The notes: generated by a model from the sequence alone, not told the origin. A DNA stretch of 64,000 nucleotides from Flagellimonas oceani (GCF_011068285.1 NZ_CP049616.1:3430001-3494000); one strand, 5' to 3'; positions 23,718 to 32,884 are shown, numbered from the stretch's first letter. Made by a program: numbers and translations.

Positions 23718-25307
23718 TTAAAGTTCAATCATAAAGTTGACCAATTCTTCTTTTTGGTCGATGGGCAACTTTTTACGCAATCGGTACCTGGCTACACGAA
23801 CACTATCCGGGGTCACCCGCAAAATGGATGCTATTTCCTTTGAGGAAAGGTTCAACCGCAACAACATGCCCAGTCGCAGTTCCGCCGGGGAAAGTGAATT
23901 CTCCGAAAGCACCGAAAGTTTTTTAATGAACTCTGGATGGATCTCCTTGAAAAAGGTCATAAACTCGTCCCACTCCTGTTCCTGTTTCAGGTTAAAATCA
24001 ATTTCCTTGACCAATTCCTTTATTTTACTGGAAGTGTCCATGTGCTTTCGAGATACCATGTTCCGAAGTGTGTTGGACATATCGAGCAAGATCTTGTTTT
24101 TTTGTGACAGATGCAGACTGTAACGGGAGAGGGAAGCAGCCTTTAGCTGTACCTCGCGTTGTAGGTTTTTCTCCTCAATGGCTTTTTTGTCCAGCTCCGC
24201 TTTGAGCATCCGCTGCTTGTACTCCTGGATCTTTAACTTGGCCTTCCGCTTTCTCCCCATATAATAATAGAGGATGATGAAAATGACGGCTATGGCAAAT
24301 AGTGCCACCCAAAGTAAGTTTTGATTGGCGGCGCTCACTTTGTTCTGCTCCTTCAGCAACTGGATTTCCGCTTCCTTTTTATTGGTCTCGTATATGGTCT
24401 GGAGCACGTTCAATTGGTCGTAGTTCTGCGCCTGCAACATTTCACTATTATACTTTTCGGCAAGAAGCAAGTGCTCGTGTGCCTTTTCGAAATTGCCCAT
24501 AAGGGCATAATTTTTGGAAATGTCTTTATGGGCGCTCTCCAGTTCGTGTAGATCGTTCAAACCTTTGGCAAGATCCAAAGCTTTTGTGGTATACGCCAAC
24601 CCTAGTTGATAATCTCCCCTTTTCCGGAATGAATCACCAAGGTTATTGAGCACATTGATTTCCTCGATCATGTTTTTCCCTTCAAAATAACCATAGGCCC
24701 TATCAAAGAATTGGTAAGCCCGATCGAACTGTTCCAAATCTTCATAAATACTGCCCATATTTTCGTTGGTGATGGCTACACCATAGTCGTCTCCCAATTT
24801 TTGAAAAAGCTCCAAACTTCGGGTTTGATCTTGAAGGGCTTCTTCGTATTCCGATTGTTTTTCGTGGCTCGCTCCCAGCAAACCAAGAGATATGGCCAAA
24901 CCCTTATCATCGTTGAGTTGTTCCGATGCTTGTCTGGTTTCCTCAAAATATTGTTCGGCCAGTTCAAAATTGTTCAGTGAGAGGTATACCTTTCCAATAT
25001 TATTGTTAAGTGTGATATATAACGGGTCCTTCAAATTGGACCCTAACTCCTGAAGTGCGGAATTATATTGTGCTATGGCTTCGGTATAGAGACCAAGGGT
25101 ATGATAGTATTCACCAAGTTGAAGATAGACCTGGGCAACCTTCCTTTTGTTCTCCGGATGCTTTTTGGCAGCCTCCAATTGATTTTGAAGGGCGTGGTAG
25201 GTATCGTTGGCCTTGCCCTGGGTCAAGGGAACGGTTGTTTGTTGTCCCAAAACGCCTATGGGAATCAGGAAACTGAAGAAAAAAACAAAACCGAGGACCT
25301 TTATCAT
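23718..25307 (-). CDS. Membrane-bound TPR regulator with C-terminal LuxR-type HTH
   Basis: The 529-residue protein starts with a signal peptide (MIKVLGFVFFFSFLIPIGVLG), followed by about six TPR repeats (QVYLQLGEYYHTLGLYTEA and similar, about 60-300). A single membrane span (LWVALFAIAVIFIILYYYMG) near residue 340, a coiled coil (AELDKKAIEEKNLQREVQ) and a C-terminal helix-turn-helix (SSKEIASILRVTPDSVRVARYRL) follow. The TPR part lies in the periplasm and the HTH in the cytoplasm. It lies upstream of the phytate receptor and phytase, all in one direction, and is the likely regulator of that locus. Confidence 0.93.
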   Translation of the reverse strand: MIKVLGFVFFFSFLIPIGVLGQQTTVPLTQGKANDTYHALQNQLEAAKKHPENKRKVAQVYLQLGEYYHTLGLYTEAIAQYNSALQELGSNLKDPLYITLNNNIGKVYLSLNNFELAEQYFEETRQASEQLNDDKGLAISLGLLGASHEKQSEYEEALQDQTRSLELFQKLGDDYGVAITNENMGSIYEDLEQFDRAYQFFDRAYGYFEGKNMIEEINVLNNLGDSFRKRGDYQLGLAYTTKALDLAKGLNDLHELESAHKDISKNYALMGNFEKAHEHLLLAEKYNSEMLQAQNYDQLNVLQTIYETNKKEAEIQLLKEQNKVSAANQNLLWVALFAIAVIFIILYYYMGRKRKAKLKIQEYKQRMLKAELDKKAIEEKNLQREVQLKAASLSRYSLHLSQKNKILLDMSNTLRNMVSRKHMDTSSKIKELVKEIDFNLKQEQEWDEFMTFFKEIHPEFIKKLSVLSENSLSPAELRLGMLLRLNLSSKEIASILRVTPDSVRVARYRLRKKLPIDQKEELVNFMIEL

Positions 25308-25403
25308 ATGTGATTTTGGGAAAAAAGCAAAAGTTCAAGTACGCTTTTGATTCTCACTCCAACATCACCATTGGGTTAACAAACCATTAAAAATCAATGG
25401 CAA

Positions 25404-25428
25404 TAAAAAAGCCCCGCTTTTGCGGGGC
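25404..25428 (-). terminator. Terminator of the rplU-rpmA operon
   Basis: On the minus strand the GC-rich stem GCCCCGC/GCGGGGC with loop AAAA is followed by six T. Confidence 0.95.
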
Positions 25429-25456
25429 CTTCAGTATTCAATTTTATTATCGCTTG

Positions 25457-25717
25457 TTATGCTTCAAAAGGTTCGATGGAAACATAAGATTTACCACCTA
25501 CTTTCTTTTCAAACTTAACTACACCATCTACCTTGGCATGCAAGGTATGGTCTTTTCCAGCGTATACGTTTTCGCCAGGGTTGTGCTTGGTACCACGTTG
25601 TCTTACAATAATGTTACCGGCAGTTGCTGCCTGACCACCAAAAATCTTGACACCTAAGCGTTTCGATTCTGATTCTCTACCGTTTTTTGAACTACCTACA
25701 CCTTTCTTGTGAGCCAT
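25457..25717 (-). CDS. rpmA: 50S ribosomal protein L27
   Basis: The 86-residue protein begins [18 protein letters not shown] and has the conserved [18 protein letters not shown] segment (here [20 protein letters not shown]) and the C-terminal [12 protein letters not shown]27 sits near the peptidyl transferase centre. It begins with MAHKKG and so needs no cleaved N-terminal extension as seen in Firmicutes. It lies 24 bases after rplU, the usual order, and ends at a strong terminator. Confidence 0.98.
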   Translation of the reverse strand: MAHKKGVGSSKNGRESESKRLGVKIFGGQAATAGNIIVRQRGTKHNPGENVYAGKDHTLHAKVDGVVKFEKKVGGKSYVSIEPFEA

Positions 25718-25741
25718 GATATATAAATTTTAGTTCTTTTC

Positions 25742-26281
25742 TTATTTGCTTAACGCTTCGATCAACTCGGCTTTCTTCATGGAAGAGTAACCGGTAATTT
25801 CCTTGGCTTTTGCCATATCCCTCAATTCAGCAACGGTTTTGGAACTCAAGTCCTCGGTTGCTTTTGGAGCTTCTTTCTTGGGTGCTTCTGCTTTTTTCTC
25901 AGCTTTTTTAGGTTCTGCCGCAGGTTTGGATTCCTCTTTTGCCTTGGCAGGAGCTGCTTTCTTCGCACCTTTTGTCAATATACCTTCAACAACGATCTCC
26001 GTCAAATATTGTCTGTGACCGTTCTTTTTCTGGTAACCTTTACGTCTTTTCTTTTTAAAGACGATTACCTTATCTCCTTTTAGGTGCTTTACAACTTTGG
26101 CCTCTACAGCCGCACCATCTATGACCGGGGCGCCAATGGTTACGTTGTCACCATCTTCCAAAAGAAGAACTTTGTCGAAAGTAACTTTGCTACCTTCATC
26201 TTCTTGCAAACGGTGAACGTACACTTTTTGGTCTTTTGCAACTTTAAATTGCTGCCCTGCCATCTCTACAATTGCGTACAT
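25742..26281 (-). CDS. rplU: 50S ribosomal protein L21 with C-terminal extension
   Basis: The first 103 residues are a normal L21 (MYAIVEMAGQQFKV; KVIVFKKKRRKGYQKKNGHR). They are followed by a 40-residue Ala/Lys/Glu/Pro-rich linker and, at about 144-179, a small helical domain (LSSKTVAELRDMAKAKEI then SSMKKAELIEALSK) that resembles the Rho N-terminal/HeH or SAP helix-extension-helix fold. Total 179 residues, about 75 more than E. coli L21. L21 binds 23S rRNA in the large subunit. The extension may add a nucleic acid contact. A strong promoter lies about 50 bases upstream. Confidence 0.96.
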   Translation of the reverse strand: MYAIVEMAGQQFKVAKDQKVYVHRLQEDEGSKVTFDKVLLLEDGDNVTIGAPVIDGAAVEAKVVKHLKGDKVIVFKKKRRKGYQKKNGHRQYLTEIVVEGILTKGAKKAAPAKAKEESKPAAEPKKAEKKAEAPKKEAPKATEDLSSKTVAELRDMAKAKEITGYSSMKKAELIEALSK

Positions 26282-26331
26282 AATGCGTTAATTAGATTAA
26301 AATTATTGCGCTTTATCAAAATTAGCGGGTG

Positions 26332-26361
26332 CAAATATACTGCTAAATCCTTAATCTACAA
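26332..26361 (-). promoter_or_regulatory. Bacteroidota-type promoter of rplU-rpmA
   Basis: On the minus strand TTG (26359-26361), 19 bases, then TATATTTG (26332-26339): both boxes and the spacing match the Bacteroidota consensus. It gives a leader of about 45 nt. Confidence 0.75.
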
Positions 26362-26376
26362 GTATTCCTCTTTTAT

Positions 26377-26832
26377 TTAACCCATTATTTTTTTTGTGTT
26401 GTTGCTGGTCTTAAAAAGTTGCATAAACGAAAGCGTTAAAACCAAGGTTGTAGCAAACCCCATTATGGCGACGGTAAAAAATACGATTCCCTGAAAATTC
26501 CTGTAATCGTTGGACCAGGCCTCAGATAGTTTATCCAGAAATGCCCCGTCCAGCTCCGTAGCGTAAAAGGCAAAGAAAATGGTAAACAGCAAGGTGGCTA
26601 TAAAGCCCGTGGTGATGCCTGCCGTAAACCCACTGCCGTAACTAAACCTTTTCCCCTGCTTTATTTTTGTGTACTTAATGGTTTCGTATATCCCAAAACC
26701 CGTGATCACACCATTGAACAAGCTGTAAAACACATTGGTGTGTTTTCCCATAAGGGCCAAGATTAAAAAATAGGCGATCAGCACAGCACTGGTTACTATT
26801 CCGAAGCGGATTGGAAGGGTTATATTTTTCAT
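26377..26832 (-). CDS. Four-span membrane protein, DUF4199-like
   Basis: The 151-residue protein has four hydrophobic segments (about 8-28, 35-48, 69-92, 115-137) and the segment RFSYGSGFTAGITTGFIA in the position where DUF4199 proteins have an ISFGQAFKTGF-like motif. I call the family on that pattern and on size; no function is known. The gene is transcribed away from the M16 peptidase gene and towards rplU. Confidence 0.7.
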   Translation of the reverse strand: MKNITLPIRFGIVTSAVLIAYFLILALMGKHTNVFYSLFNGVITGFGIYETIKYTKIKQGKRFSYGSGFTAGITTGFIATLLFTIFFAFYATELDGAFLDKLSEAWSNDYRNFQGIVFFTVAIMGFATTLVLTLSFMQLFKTSNNTKKIMG

Positions 26833-27016
26833 AGTATCGTTTTTGTATTCATTGTTTAATTTACTGAATGTTTGCGAATTATACTAAATTTTGAATCTAA
26901 AGACTTTTATAAATCCATTTGGGCGTAAGAAAAATATTCTATATTTAGCGTAACATCCATCGGCAAATCGATACCAACCTCATAGCAACATCAATTTTTA
27001 AATACTTACTATTAAA

Positions 27017-28339
27017 ATGAAAAAACATTTGTTTACCGCATTTTACATGCTCTTCGCAGTAGCGACACTTTCCGCTCAAGAAGTGGTTTTTGAGGAGTAT
27101 GATCTGGACAACGGGCTCCATGTGATCCTACATCAGGACAATGGCGCTCCAGTGGTGACCACATCGGTAATGTACCATGTGGGCTCCAAGGACGAAGACC
27201 CGGAAAAAACGGGTTTTGCCCACTTTTTTGAACATTTATTGTTCGAGGGCACCAAAAACATAGAAAGGGGCGAATGGGACCAAATCGTAGCCTCGAACGG
27301 GGGAAGGCACAATGCCAACACTTTTTTGGACCGCACCTATTATTATGAAGTTTTCCCTTCCAATAGTTTGGAAGTTGGCCTCTGGTTGGAGTCCGAACGC
27401 TTAATGCACCCGATTATTGGACAGGTCGGGGTGGACACGCAAAAAGAAGTGGTCCAAGAAGAAAGAAGGCTCAGAACGGACAATGCCCCCTATGGAGCAT
27501 TTTTTGAACAAATCTTAAAAAATCTTTATACCGACCATCCATATCGTTGGGGCGTTATCGGTTCTTTGGACCATTTGGCCAGTGCCACCTTGGACGATTT
27601 TAAAAAATTCAACCAAACCTATTACGTGCCCAATAACGCCGTATTGGTCGTAGCGGGTGATTTTGAGACCGACAAGACCAAAAAAATGATCCAGGATTAT
27701 TTTGGCCCAATCCCAAAAGGCGCCGAAATAAAAAGGCCCCATGTGCAGGAAAAGCCAATCACAAAAACCATTTTTGCCAAGTACCACGACCCCAACATTC
27801 AGATTCCCGCCATTCTTTTGGCTTACAGAACACCGGGCCAAGGACAACGGGATGCCTATGTCATCAATATGATTTCCACCTACCTAAGCGATGGCGAAAG
27901 TTCCAAACTTTACAAGAAATTGGTGGATGAGAAAAAAATGGCACTGCAAATACTTTCTGTCCCCATTGATGCAGAGGATTACAGTTCTTACATTGTTGGC
28001 GGGCTTCCCGTGGGCGACAATTCCATTCAGGACATCAAAAAAGAAATCGACGAAGAAATATTGAAGCTTCAAATGGAACTCATTTCCGAAAAGGATTACC
28101 AAAAACTTCAGAACAAGTTCGAAAACCAATTTGTAAACGCCAACAGCAGCGTGGAGGGCATTGCAAATTCCTTGGCAGAAAACTATATGCTAAAGGACGA
28201 CACCAACCTCATCAATACAGAAATAGACATTTACCGCTCCATTACCCGCGAGGAGATCATGGAAGTGGCCAAAAAATATTTGAAGGTGAACCAACGCCTT
28301 GAGTTGGAATATTTACCAGAACAAAAAGACGCTAATTAA
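27017..28339 (+). CDS. M16 family zinc peptidase, active subunit
   Basis: The 440-residue protein has a signal peptide (MKKHLFTAFYMLFAVATLSA) and the inverted zinc motif HFFEHLLFEGT near residue 74, with the downstream Glu in KEVVQEERRLR, so the active site is complete. M16 peptidases act as pairs of similar halves. The next gene, starting 1 base after this stop codon, encodes a second M16 protein without the zinc motif, so the two probably form a periplasmic heterodimer with one active site. Substrate unknown; small peptides are usual. Confidence 0.95.
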   Translation: MKKHLFTAFYMLFAVATLSAQEVVFEEYDLDNGLHVILHQDNGAPVVTTSVMYHVGSKDEDPEKTGFAHFFEHLLFEGTKNIERGEWDQIVASNGGRHNANTFLDRTYYYEVFPSNSLEVGLWLESERLMHPIIGQVGVDTQKEVVQEERRLRTDNAPYGAFFEQILKNLYTDHPYRWGVIGSLDHLASATLDDFKKFNQTYYVPNNAVLVVAGDFETDKTKKMIQDYFGPIPKGAEIKRPHVQEKPITKTIFAKYHDPNIQIPAILLAYRTPGQGQRDAYVINMISTYLSDGESSKLYKKLVDEKKMALQILSVPIDAEDYSSYIVGGLPVGDNSIQDIKKEIDEEILKLQMELISEKDYQKLQNKFENQFVNANSSVEGIANSLAENYMLKDDTNLINTEIDIYRSITREEIMEVAKKYLKVNQRLELEYLPEQKDAN

Positions 28340-28340
28340 G

Positions 28341-30413
28341 ATGAAAAAGTTTTTAGTTTTAACCGTGCTGTCCTTATGTATGACGGCCACATACGCACAA
28401 ATTGACAGGAGTACGCCACCGGAACCAGGCCCAGCTCCAAAAATCAACCTAAAGGAGCCTGCCCGTTTTGACCTGAAAAACGGCTTAAAGGTGCTGGTTG
28501 TTGAAAACCACAAGTTGCCAAGGGTACGCATTCAACTGTCCATCGACAATCCACCCATTTTGGAAGGTGATAAAGCAGGTGTTTCCGCACTTACAGCAAG
28601 CATGTTGGGCAAAGGATCCAAAAATATCCCAAAAGACGAATTTTATGAAGAAGTGGATTTCTTGGGCGCCAACATTTATATAGGTCAGCAAAGTGCCTTT
28701 GCAAGTTCCTTATCCAAGTATTTTCCAAGGGTATTGGAATTAATGGCCGATGCCGCGCTCAACCCAAACTTTTTACAAGAAGAGTTTGAAAAGGAAAAGG
28801 AGAAAATCATAACAGGAATAAAATCGGAAGAAAAGGATGTTTCCGCTATTGCGGACAGGGTCCAAGCTGCTTTGGCCTATGGCAAAAACCATCCTTATGG
28901 CGAGTTTATGACCGAGGAGACGGTAAACAATGTCACTCTTGTAGATGTTGAGCAGTTCTATCGCTCCTATTTTGTGCCTGCAAATGCCTATTTGGTAGTA
29001 ATCGGCGATGTTGAGTTCGAAACTGTTAAGGAACTGGTCACCAAGGCCTTTACGCCATGGACCAAGGCCGTACCACCGTCCCTCAGCTACTCGGACCCAA
29101 AAGACGTGCAGTACACCCAGATCAATTTTGTGGATGTGCCCAATGCCGTGCAATCCGAAGTGGCCGTTGAAAACATTACCAACCTAAAAATGAAGGACGA
29201 AGATTATCTGGATGCCCTTTTGGCAAACAGGATCTTGGGCGGCGGCGGACAGGCGCGTTTGTTCAAAAACTTGAGGGAGGATAAAGGGTACACCTATGGT
29301 TCTTACTCCGGTATACGGGCAAACAAATACAGCCCAATGCGTTTTAATGCATACGCCCAGGTCAGAAATGCAGTTACCGACAGTTCGGTGGTCGAGATTT
29401 TAAAAGAAATAGATAAAATGACATCCGAACCGGTGTCCGATGAAGAATTGGCAAATGCCAAGGCCAAATATGCAGGTAGTTTTGTGATGGCTTTGGAAAA
29501 ACCTGAAACAGTTGCAGAATATGCGTTGAACATAGAAACGGAGGATCTACCAAAGGATTTTTACGAAACCTATTTGGAGCGATTGGATGCCATAACCAAA
29601 GAAGATGTTCTCAAGGCAGCAAAAAAACACTTTTCAACTACAAATGCGCGTGTAGTGGTCACCGGAAAAGGTACAGACGTGCTGGAAAATTTGGAAAAGG
29701 TGAATTTTAACGGAAAAGCTGTTCCCGTCCTTTATTATGACAAGTATGCCACCAAAACGGACAAACCAGAGTATGGTGCCGAAATTCCCGAAGGAATCGA
29801 TGCCAAAACCGTTTTAGAGAATTACATTGAGGCCATAGGCGGAAAATCCAAATTGGAAGGTGTGGACTCCTATTCCATGATGGCAGAGGCCGAAATGCAA
29901 GGAATGAAATTGGAGCTTGAAATGAAAAAAACAACCCAGGACCAATTCATGCAGAACATAAAAGTGCAGGGCAACTCCATGCAAAAACAGGTTTTGGACG
30001 GCGATTCCGGTTACATGGTGGTGCAGGGTCAGCGCAAGGATCTTTCCGCTGAGGAAATCGAAAAAATCAAAGAAGAATCCGCGGCCTTTCCAGAACTGAA
30101 CTATTTGGCCGCCGGGGACGTTACCTTGGAAGGAGTAGAGCAAGTTGATGGCAAGAAGGCCTATAAATTGAAGATAAGCGATGGAAAAACTGCCTTCTAT
30201 GATATGGAAACAGGACTTAAGGTGCAGGAAATCGTTACCCAGGAAGTACAAGGTCAACAAATGACAAGCACTATTGGCTACGGGGATTATCAGGAAGTTT
30301 CCGGTATCATGTTCCCATTTAAGTTGATGCAGAGCATGGGGCCACAAAACATGGAGTTTATTGTTAAGGAAGTCAAGGTGAACGAAGGCGTCGACGCCTC
30401 AGATTTTAAGTAA
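28341..30413 (+). CDS. M16 family protein, inactive partner with C-terminal extra domain
   Basis: The 690-residue protein has signal peptide MKKFLVLTVLSLCMTATYA, two M16-like halves to about residue 465, and lacks HxxEH: the region reads ALTASMLGKGSKNIPKDEF. The R/Y substrate-binding signature GYTYGSYSG is present, as expected for the non-catalytic partner. The last 215 residues form a separate domain (VLENYIEAIGGKSKLEGV; IGYGDYQEVSGIMFPF) of the type often seen in outer-membrane lipoprotein-sorting-like proteins. The Met at 28341 is preferred to an upstream Met at 28299, which would remove the signal peptide. It ends at a terminator. Confidence 0.93.
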   Translation: MKKFLVLTVLSLCMTATYAQIDRSTPPEPGPAPKINLKEPARFDLKNGLKVLVVENHKLPRVRIQLSIDNPPILEGDKAGVSALTASMLGKGSKNIPKDEFYEEVDFLGANIYIGQQSAFASSLSKYFPRVLELMADAALNPNFLQEEFEKEKEKIITGIKSEEKDVSAIADRVQAALAYGKNHPYGEFMTEETVNNVTLVDVEQFYRSYFVPANAYLVVIGDVEFETVKELVTKAFTPWTKAVPPSLSYSDPKDVQYTQINFVDVPNAVQSEVAVENITNLKMKDEDYLDALLANRILGGGGQARLFKNLREDKGYTYGSYSGIRANKYSPMRFNAYAQVRNAVTDSSVVEILKEIDKMTSEPVSDEELANAKAKYAGSFVMALEKPETVAEYALNIETEDLPKDFYETYLERLDAITKEDVLKAAKKHFSTTNARVVVTGKGTDVLENLEKVNFNGKAVPVLYYDKYATKTDKPEYGAEIPEGIDAKTVLENYIEAIGGKSKLEGVDSYSMMAEAEMQGMKLELEMKKTTQDQFMQNIKVQGNSMQKQVLDGDSGYMVVQGQRKDLSAEEIEKIKEESAAFPELNYLAAGDVTLEGVEQVDGKKAYKLKISDGKTAFYDMETGLKVQEIVTQEVQGQQMTSTIGYGDYQEVSGIMFPFKLMQSMGPQNMEFIVKEVKVNEGVDASDFK

Positions 30414-30435
30414 ATAAATTACATTCCAATCATTT

Positions 30436-30463
30436 AAAGGCGCTCATTTTGGGCGCCTTTTTT
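30436..30463 (+). terminator. Terminator of the M16 operon
   Basis: AAAGGCGC/GCGCCTTT stem followed by further T residues, about 25 bases after the stop codon. Confidence 0.9.
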
Positions 30464-30538
30464 ATTTATGCCCACACTCAATAATCATCGGTTAACACTT
30501 ATTACATATTTATTATATGATGATATACCACATATCAT

Positions 30539-30546
30539 TATTTTTG
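30539..30546 (+). promoter_or_regulatory. -7 box TATTTTTG before the 30564 gene
   Basis: Exact TAnnTTTG match 18 bases before the start codon. Confidence 0.5.
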
Positions 30547-30563
30547 TTATCAAATAAAAGAAC

Positions 30564-30998
30564 ATGAGATCAGTATTTTCCTTCCTAATATGCGCCGTCT
30601 TGCTTTCAAACCTTTCTTGCAAGCAAGAGAACAAGACCACAGAAGAGCAAACCCAAATGAAAGAGGTTATGGCCATCCACGACGAGGTGATGCCGAAAAT
30701 GAGTACGATTGGAAAATTGGTGGGAGAACTAAAGCCAAAAGTGGATACTACCGAAATAGGGCAGCAATATGAAGTGGCCATGAAGGACCTTCAAGATGCG
30801 AATATGGCCATGATGGATTGGATGAAAGATTTTGGAGACCGTTTCGACCACGAAGAGATTTTGAACGGCAAGGAACTATCCGAAGAAAAACAAGCATGGT
30901 TGGATGAAGAGGAAGAAAAGGTAAAAGTGGTCAAGGAAAAAATCAATGGCAGTATAGAGCGTGCCCAAGCACTGCTGGCCAAGGATACGGTTCAATAG
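30564..30998 (+). CDS. Helical lipoprotein of unknown function
   Basis: The 144-residue lipoprotein has lipobox LLSNLSCKQE, Cys19, then an almost fully alpha-helical mature chain rich in Glu, Lys and Met, with a coiled-coil-like pattern (MKDLQDANMAMMDWMKDFGD; EEEEKVKVVKEKINGSIERA). No family function is recognised. It stands alone with its own promoter and runs convergent to gldD, with only two bases between the stops. Confidence 0.8.
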   Translation: MRSVFSFLICAVLLSNLSCKQENKTTEEQTQMKEVMAIHDEVMPKMSTIGKLVGELKPKVDTTEIGQQYEVAMKDLQDANMAMMDWMKDFGDRFDHEEILNGKELSEEKQAWLDEEEEKVKVVKEKINGSIERAQALLAKDTVQ

Positions 30999-31000
30999 CC

Positions 31001-31558
31001 TTACTTTTTCCAGCGCAAACTTTCCATAATTTTCCTGATATCGTTCTGCAGGTACATGGCTGCCGGAAGAATGGAGTCGTAATTGGGTTTCGCGTAGAAA
31101 TACAAAGAACCCGTCACAAAGTGATTGATGCTATCCGTTACATAAAATTGTGATTGCGATGCCGCATTTCCACTTACTTCGTAGAACATGCCATAAACCC
31201 CGTCTTCCTGATTAATAAATGGCTGCTCCACAATATTATCTGCCTTCACCACATGTTCGTAGGATAGTTTTTGGGCGTCTACGAGCAAAGTATCCAAATT
31301 CCCTTGCACGGGCTTATAAGTCAAATAGATGGAACCGTTCATCATAGGATAATCAAGCACCATTGAGCAGTCTTTAGTTTCCTTAACTTCTGAGAGGATG
31401 TTCTTATCAAACGTATAGACACAGTCTGGGCCGGACTGTGCGTATTCTGCCTTGGGGTAATCCAACCGCAACATGGCCTTGGGTTTTGGCAAGACTTCTT
31501 CTTTACAGCTTATAAAAAGCATGGTTACAGCTACGAAAAATAAAATCTTATGCATCAT
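31001..31558 (-). CDS. gldD: Gliding motility lipoprotein GldD
   Basis: The 185-residue lipoprotein has signal peptide MMHKILFFVAVTMLFISC and the GldD core PKPKAMLRLDYPKAEY, with FYEVSGNAASQSQFYVTDS. GldD is one of the lipoproteins needed for Bacteroidota gliding and type IX secretion function. It follows gldE with an 11-base overlap, the same order as known for Flavobacterium (ssb, gldE, gldD). The exact biochemical role is unknown. Confidence 0.94.
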   Translation of the reverse strand: MMHKILFFVAVTMLFISCKEEVLPKPKAMLRLDYPKAEYAQSGPDCVYTFDKNILSEVKETKDCSMVLDYPMMNGSIYLTYKPVQGNLDTLLVDAQKLSYEHVVKADNIVEQPFINQEDGVYGMFYEVSGNAASQSQFYVTDSINHFVTGSLYFYAKPNYDSILPAAMYLQNDIRKIMESLRWKK

Positions 31559-32858
31559 GGGGCAAGGTCACTTTTATTCGTTTCAATCTCTTTTTATCCA
31601 TGCTTTCCACCACAAAAGTGTAATTGTTGAACAATACCTTCTCTGCTAGCTTCGGGAAGCTTCCTGAAATTTCAAGTACGAATCCGGCTATGGTTTCGGA
31701 TTCACCTTTTTTGCTCTCGAACTCATCTTCCTCCTCAATTTTTACCACACGGTAAAAGTCCTTTAGCGCCGTTTTGCCATCAAACACATAGTTGTGGTCG
31801 TCCAATTTGGAGAACACAAGGTCCTCATCATCAAATTCATCGCTGATATCGCCTACGATTTCTTCAATAATGTCTTCCAAGGTTACAATTCCCGATGTTC
31901 CGCCATATTCGTCCACTACCACGGCCAAATGGTTTTTCTTGTCCTGAAACTCCAACAATAGATCGTCCAACTTTTTGTTCTCGGGGACAAAATAGGGCTC
32001 GCGGATAAGCGACATCCAATTAAATGTCTTTCTATCAATGTATGGAAGCAGGTCCTTTACATACAGAACGCCCAAAACATTGTCCATATTCTCCGAAAAT
32101 ACGGGAATTCTGGAATAACCGTTCTTCTTTATTTCCAGAAGGACCTCTGGAAATTTCATTTTTTCGTTTACCGCAAAAATGTCTATCCGCGGCCGCATTA
32201 CCTGTTTGGTATCTGTGTTCCCGAAGGTTACGATCCCTTCCAAAATCTTCTGTTCTTCTTTGGTGGTATCGCCCTCGGAGGCCAGTTCCAAAGCTTGGGA
32301 AAGATGGTTAATGCTCAGGTTGGATTTTTTCTTGCCCAATTTATCCTCCATAAACAGGGTAACGGAGCGCATTGGCGAACTTAGGGGGGTAAAAATATAA
32401 CTGAGGATATTTAATGGAACGGCTATAAACAAAGAGAACTGCACCCGGTTGCGGTTTGCGTAAATCTTGGGCAATATCTCACCGAACATTAATATAAGAA
32501 AGGTCGCCATTACCACCTCCAGCAAAAAACGGAGGGTTCCGTCAATATCGGCAAAAATGGTATTGCCAATGGAACTGAACAGCAATACGATACCAATATT
32601 TATGGCATTGTTGGTAATCAAAATGGTGGCCAACAGCTTTTTGGGCTTATCCAACAATTTTACGATCAATTTTCCACGGGATGAGTTGCTCTCCTCCATT
32701 TCGTTCAGGTCGGTCTGTGAGAGGCCGAAAAAGGCAACTTCAGCAGCCGAAATCAATGCGGAGCAGGCCAAAAGAAGCACTAGCACAACTATCTTTAAAG
32801 TGAATATTCCACTGGTGGTGGACAGGTAAAATGCCAAACTATGGGGCTCGGGATCCAA
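31548..32858 (-). CDS. gldE: GldE, CNNM/CorC-type membrane protein with CBS domains
   Basis: The 436-residue protein has three to four membrane segments in an N-terminal DUF21/CNNM domain (IVVLVLLLACSALISAAEVAFFGL), then a CBS-domain pair (MRPRIDIFAVNEKMKF; KKNHLAVVVDEYGGTSGIVTLEDIIEEIVGD) and a C-terminal CorC/HlyC domain. Such proteins are linked to Mg/Co transport; GldE is associated with gliding in Flavobacteria and is encoded next to gldD. The start MDPEPHSLAFYL precedes the first membrane segment and begins 26 bases after ssb ends. Confidence 0.94.
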   Translation of the reverse strand: MDPEPHSLAFYLSTTSGIFTLKIVVLVLLLACSALISAAEVAFFGLSQTDLNEMEESNSSRGKLIVKLLDKPKKLLATILITNNAINIGIVLLFSSIGNTIFADIDGTLRFLLEVVMATFLILMFGEILPKIYANRNRVQFSLFIAVPLNILSYIFTPLSSPMRSVTLFMEDKLGKKKSNLSINHLSQALELASEGDTTKEEQKILEGIVTFGNTDTKQVMRPRIDIFAVNEKMKFPEVLLEIKKNGYSRIPVFSENMDNVLGVLYVKDLLPYIDRKTFNWMSLIREPYFVPENKKLDDLLLEFQDKKNHLAVVVDEYGGTSGIVTLEDIIEEIVGDISDEFDDEDLVFSKLDDHNYVFDGKTALKDFYRVVKIEEEDEFESKKGESETIAGFVLEISGSFPKLAEKVLFNNYTFVVESMDKKRLKRIKVTLPHDA

Positions 32859-32884
32859 TTTAGTATTGCTTTAGACTTTTTATT

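Noticed and set aside
25397..25657. 86-residue plus-strand frame over rpmA
   Set aside because: It is antisense to a certain ribosomal protein gene and its terminator.
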